From Gaiellasilicea sp963811885 (GTDB lineage Bacteria; Actinomycetota; Thermoleophilia; Gaiellales; Gaiellaceae), in NCBI GenBank assembly GCA_963811885.1, contig CAWETB010000014.1, positions 1 through 64,000 of the forward strand: a DNA stretch of 64,000 bases. Direction: 5' to 3'. This document shows positions 61,234-64,000 of the stretch, one piece after another. Within the stretch, counting starts at the first letter, position 1. Every line of letters begins with the position of its first letter. Under the pieces are notes generated by a model. That model searched no databases, had not been told where the DNA came from, and worked only from the letters and a program-made list of their open reading frames with translations. The translations under genes were made by a program, and so were the position numbers.

Positions 61234-62874
61234 CTATCTCGCGGCCGGGCTACGCGCTGCGACGAGACGGTCGAGCGCATCCTTGCTGAGCCGGTTGCCC
61301 GTCACCTCGGCGAGGAACGGCTCACGGCCGAGAGTTCGTAGCAGCATGGGTTCGAGTGCGGTCACAGTCGCGTTGCGCGGCGCGTCGAGGATCAGTGCCG
61401 CCTCGCCGAAGGTGTCGTGCGGGCCGAGCTCGTCCACCGGCTCGCCGTCGCGGCTGACGGCGGCGCAGCCCTCGACGATCACGTAGACGACCTCCCCGTC
61501 GTCGCCCTGTCGCACGATCGTCTCGCCCACCTGGGCACGCTGCTCTCCGAGCGACGAGGCGAGCCGGCGCAACGCCGCATACGACAGCGGTGCGAAAACC
61601 TCCGTCCGGCGCAGCAGGTCCAGCTCGTCCGCGCGAACCGCCATGCCGTCGTCGATGCGCCCGAGGCCGCGGTGCGCGAGCACGGCGAGGCCCGGGAGCA
61701 GGACGCCGACCGCGATCAGGGCGCCGCGGGATCCGAGCACGTCGAGCAAGACCGGCGCCGTGAGCGAACCGAGCGCCACCGCGACGATCACGACCAGCTC
61801 GAAGAGGCCGAAGACACGACCGAGCAGGCGCTCGTCGACGTGCTCCTGCATGCTCGTGAAGCCCGAGACGTCGAGGAGGCTGTTGGCGAAGCCGGATACG
61901 GCGAGGGCGACGAGGGCAACTCCGGTCTCCGGCCAGATTCCGATCAGCGCAAGCGGCAGGCCCCAGCCGGCGAGCGAAAGCTGAAACGGTCGGCCGAGGC
62001 CACCGCGACCGACGAGCGAGATTCCGGCAATGGCACCGGCGAGGCCGCCGAGACCGAAAGCCGCCATGAGCGTGCCCACTCCGGGCTCGCCGATCCCGAG
62101 CACATCGATCGCGACGACGACGAGGGTCACACCGAGCACGCCTCGCACGAAGGTCTGGGCGCCGAAGAGCGCGACGACGAGCCGCACCGGGGGGTTGCCG
62201 GCGAGCGCGTGCACACCCTCCCGTAACTCCCCCCTGACTCCGGGGCGCACGCCGGCCCCGGTCGACGGCGTCCCGGCGCCGATCCCCGCGATCGCGGCGA
62301 ACGAGAGAAACGAGATCGCGGCGCAAGCCCCGAAGACGGCGGCCGGCCCCGACACCGCGAGCAGCACGGCGGCCACCAGGGGACCGGCCAGCACAGCCGC
62401 CGACTCCAGCGTGAGCGCCGCCACGTTCGATGCGGACAGCTCACGCGGCGACCGTGCGAGCAGCGGCACCAACGCCAGGTGGCAGGGCCGGTGGGCGGCC
62501 AACGGCACCGCGGCCAGCACCGCCGACACGTAGACGACGATCGGCGGAGCGTCGAGAGCGAGCGCCGCGGCGGCGGCCAGGCAGGCGGCTCCTCGGATGA
62601 GATGAACAGCGAGGAGGATTCGCTCGCGGCGATAGCGATCGCCGATGACTGCGACGAAGGGGGCGACGACCGCGCTCGGGACCATGCGAGCGAAGAGCAC
62701 GAGCCCCACCGCTCGTGCGCCGTCGGCCTCGTACGCGACCACGCTCAGCGCCACCAGCGAGGCCCACTCCGCAGCGTGGAAGCCGCCCCACGCGAGCTCC
62801 GCCCGGCGCAGCGCGCGATTCGTACACAGCTCCCCCAGAGCTGCCAGTCGCGCGCTGTTCGTCGTCGTCCCCAC
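61234..62874 (-). CDS. MFS transporter fused to a cyclic-nucleotide-binding domain
   Basis: 546 residues, intact. Residues 1-410 form an MFS transporter of about 11-12 helices (WASLVALSVVAYEADGAR, FARMVPSAVVAPFVAVIGDRYRRERIL, LALVPLLARSPREL, LGVTLVVVAIDVLG, LIGIWPETGVALVALAVSGF), close to macrolide-efflux/MFS_3 style. Residues about 420-540 form a cNMP-binding fold: QRAQVGETIVRQGDDGEVVYVIVEG, DTFGEAALILDAPRNATVTAL. The phosphate-binding cassette reads 'FGEAALILDAPRNATV', with Gly-Glu and Arg retained, so ligand binding is possible. The transport cargo is unknown. Confidence 0.88.
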   Translation of the reverse strand: MGTTTNSARLAALGELCTNRALRRAELAWGGFHAAEWASLVALSVVAYEADGARAVGLVLFARMVPSAVVAPFVAVIGDRYRRERILLAVHLIRGAACLAAAAALALDAPPIVVYVSAVLAAVPLAAHRPCHLALVPLLARSPRELSASNVAALTLESAAVLAGPLVAAVLLAVSGPAAVFGACAAISFLSFAAIAGIGAGTPSTGAGVRPGVRGELREGVHALAGNPPVRLVVALFGAQTFVRGVLGVTLVVVAIDVLGIGEPGVGTLMAAFGLGGLAGAIAGISLVGRGGLGRPFQLSLAGWGLPLALIGIWPETGVALVALAVSGFANSLLDVSGFTSMQEHVDERLLGRVFGLFELVVIVAVALGSLTAPVLLDVLGSRGALIAVGVLLPGLAVLAHRGLGRIDDGMAVRADELDLLRRTEVFAPLSYAALRRLASSLGEQRAQVGETIVRQGDDGEVVYVIVEGCAAVSRDGEPVDELGPHDTFGEAALILDAPRNATVTALEPMLLRTLGREPFLAEVTGNRLSKDALDRLVAARSPAAR

Positions 62875-62907
62875 CGCGGCGAGGATCTCAGCGACGGGGC
62901 CTGGCGT

Positions 62908-63486
62908 CTACGTGGAGGACAACACGCGCTCGAGCTCGCGATGCGCGTGCTCGAGCACAGGCACGCCGTGGGAGACGAGTACCTGCTCGACCGGCAGGTC
63001 GAGCAGCGGCCGCAGCGACTCGCGCAGGTCGGCGTGCGTCCGCTTGCCGAGCCAGCCCTCGGGGCAGAGCCGGAGCGGGTCGTCCGTTGCACGCGGCTTC
63101 GCGCCTGCACCGAGCAGGACGTCGCCGGCGACGACTGCGCGCTGCTCCGGGAGCCAGTAGACCGCCTCCGCCGCCCGGGCGGTCTGGAAGGCACGGATCC
63201 CGCCGGGGAGACCGTCCGCCGCCTCCGTTGCCTCGACGCCGCGGTTGGCGAGCGGCCGCAGCGAGCGGGACGGCGCCCACGTGCGCGCCTTCAGGTCGGC
63301 AGTCCCGCGGGCGTGCCAGTAGACGGTGACGAGCACGTGCGCCGGCTTGCCGAGCTCGGCCGGCGGATCGAGCGGATCGATCAGGACGAGGCCGTCGGGC
63401 GTCTCGACCGCGAGCGAGCCGACGTCCTCCTCCCAGTGGTCGTGCCACGAGGTCCAGCGACGGAGCCCGGGCGCGATCTGCTCCAC
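62908..63486 (-). CDS. Degenerate metallo-beta-lactamase-fold protein
   Basis: 192 residues from GTG 63486, three bases past the uvrA stop. MBL strands: GSLAVETPDGLVLIDPLDP, AVYWLPEQRAVVAGDVLLG, VEQVLVSHGVPVLEHAH. The zinc loop should be H-x-H-x-D-H but reads LVTVYWHARGTADLKA, so the main zinc ligands are lost while GDVLLG (Asp) and SHG (His) are kept. Probably no hydrolase activity, or a different metal site. Function unknown. Co-directional with uvrA and possibly co-transcribed. Confidence 0.78.
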   Translation of the reverse strand: MEQIAPGLRRWTSWHDHWEEDVGSLAVETPDGLVLIDPLDPPAELGKPAHVLVTVYWHARGTADLKARTWAPSRSLRPLANRGVEATEAADGLPGGIRAFQTARAAEAVYWLPEQRAVVAGDVLLGAGAKPRATDDPLRLCPEGWLGKRTHADLRESLRPLLDLPVEQVLVSHGVPVLEHAHRELERVLSST

Positions 63487-63487
63487 G

Positions 63488-64000
63488 TCAGGCTGCGACG
63501 GGCTCGCCGCGCGGGGCGAGCACACCGCGGAGGAACTGGCCGGTGAAGGAGCCCTCGGTCTCGGCCACCTGCTCGGGCGTCCCGGCGGCGATCAGCTCGC
63601 CGCCCGCCTCGCCGCCCTCGGGCCCGAGGTCGATCACCCAGTCGGCCTGCTTGATCACGTCGAGGTTGTGCTCGATCACGAGCACGGTGTTGCCGGCGTC
63701 GACGAGCCGCTGCAGCACCTCGAGCAGCTTCTCGATGTCGGCGAAGTGAAGGCCAGTGGTCGGCTCGTCGAGGATGTAGAGCGTGCTCCCGGTCGCGACC
63801 TTGCAGAGCTCCGCTGCGAGCTTGACCCGCTGCGCCTCGCCGCCCGAGAGCGTCGTCGCCGGCTGGCCGAGCTTGATGTAGTCGAGGCCGACGTCGTGCA
63901 GCGTCTGCAGCCGCCGCCGCAGCTTCGGGATCTTGGCGAAGAAGGTGAGCGCCTCCTCGACCGACATCTCGAGCACGTCCGCGATCGACTTGCCCTTGAA
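63488..64000 (-). CDS. uvrA: UvrA excinuclease subunit (3' end)
   Basis: The last about 170 codons of uvrA; the gene runs off the window. Visible: FFAKIPKLRRRLQTLHDVGL, TTLSGGEAQRVKLAAEL (ABC signature of NBD2), LYILDEPTTGLHFADIEKLL (Walker B) and VLVIEHNLDVIKQADWVIDL with GPEGGEAGG. These are specific to UvrA. It recognises DNA damage in nucleotide excision repair. C-terminus PRGEPVAA at 63488. pcrA, the helicase of the same pathway, is 46 kb away in this window. Confidence 0.97.
   Translation of the reverse strand, partial: FKGKSIADVLEMSVEEALTFFAKIPKLRRRLQTLHDVGLDYIKLGQPATTLSGGEAQRVKLAAELCKVATGSTLYILDEPTTGLHFADIEKLLEVLQRLVDAGNTVLVIEHNLDVIKQADWVIDLGPEGGEAGGELIAAGTPEQVAETEGSFTGQFLRGVLAPRGEPVAA

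Overview
The window is about 70% G+C, with many GTG and some TTG/CTG starts and tightly overlapping genes (ATGA, GTGA, CTGA junctions). The gene content (PcrA helicase, tandem Eis-type acetyltransferases, Rex, a K+-independent H+-pyrophosphatase, TsaE-TsaB-RimI-TsaD, a type 4 uracil-DNA glycosylase) points to a deep-branching actinobacterium. My impression is class Thermoleophilia (Gaiellales/Solirubrobacterales-like), but that is an inference from gene style, not a search.

Layout. Positions 1-9418 are a sparse accessory region that ends at a tRNA-Val(GAC) gene. It holds small unknown genes, a membrane-anchored pentapeptide-repeat protein, a winged-helix-like protein with a membrane anchor, a dispersed 45-60 base repeat, tRNA-like fragments and a likely integrase C-terminal remnant. 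It looks like a decayed island at the tRNA. From 9.4 to 19.2 kb lie a PMT/ArnT-like membrane glycosyltransferase, two secreted M23 peptidases, two Eis-like acetyltransferases, pcrA, an aldo-keto reductase and a double-GNAT protein. From 19.2 to 24.1 kb is a cobalamin-riboswitch-headed operon: two DUF4430 (transcobalamin C-domain-like) proteins, EcfT, a fused EcfA-EcfA', an EcfS and a secreted alpha/alpha-barrel protein. Read together, these are the parts of an animal transcobalamin split into separate secreted proteins and attached to an ECF vitamin importer.

From 24.1 to 34.6 kb come VanZ-like, metallo-hydrolase and PQQ sugar-dehydrogenase genes, then potassium genes: trkA-trkH, two single RCK regulators and two APC permeases fused to universal-stress domains. 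From 34.7 to 41.1 kb are two large secreted subtilisin-like proteases, each broken by many frame breaks. From 41.3 to 48.4 kb are hppA, a DUF1844 protein, a YbdK-type carboxylate-amine ligase coupled to a GT4 glycosyltransferase, rex, a glutaredoxin-like protein and glutamate dehydrogenase. From 48.4 to 54.3 kb is the t6A cluster with a third subtilase, a uracil-DNA glycosylase ending in a sliding-clamp motif, and an FmdB zinc ribbon. From 54.3 to 64 kb are two alpha/beta-hydrolases lacking the catalytic serine, a DUF2520-panC-panB pantothenate operon, lipoproteins, a thioesterase, an MFS protein with a cyclic-nucleotide domain, a degenerate metallo-beta-lactamase protein and the 3' end of uvrA.

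Quality note. Many clear genes are broken by frame changes that are nearly always repaired by deleting one base (sometimes two) from the given sequence. This one-sided pattern looks like an insertion-type sequencing error rather than gene decay. Such genes are annotated here as single CDSs with the approximate break positions.
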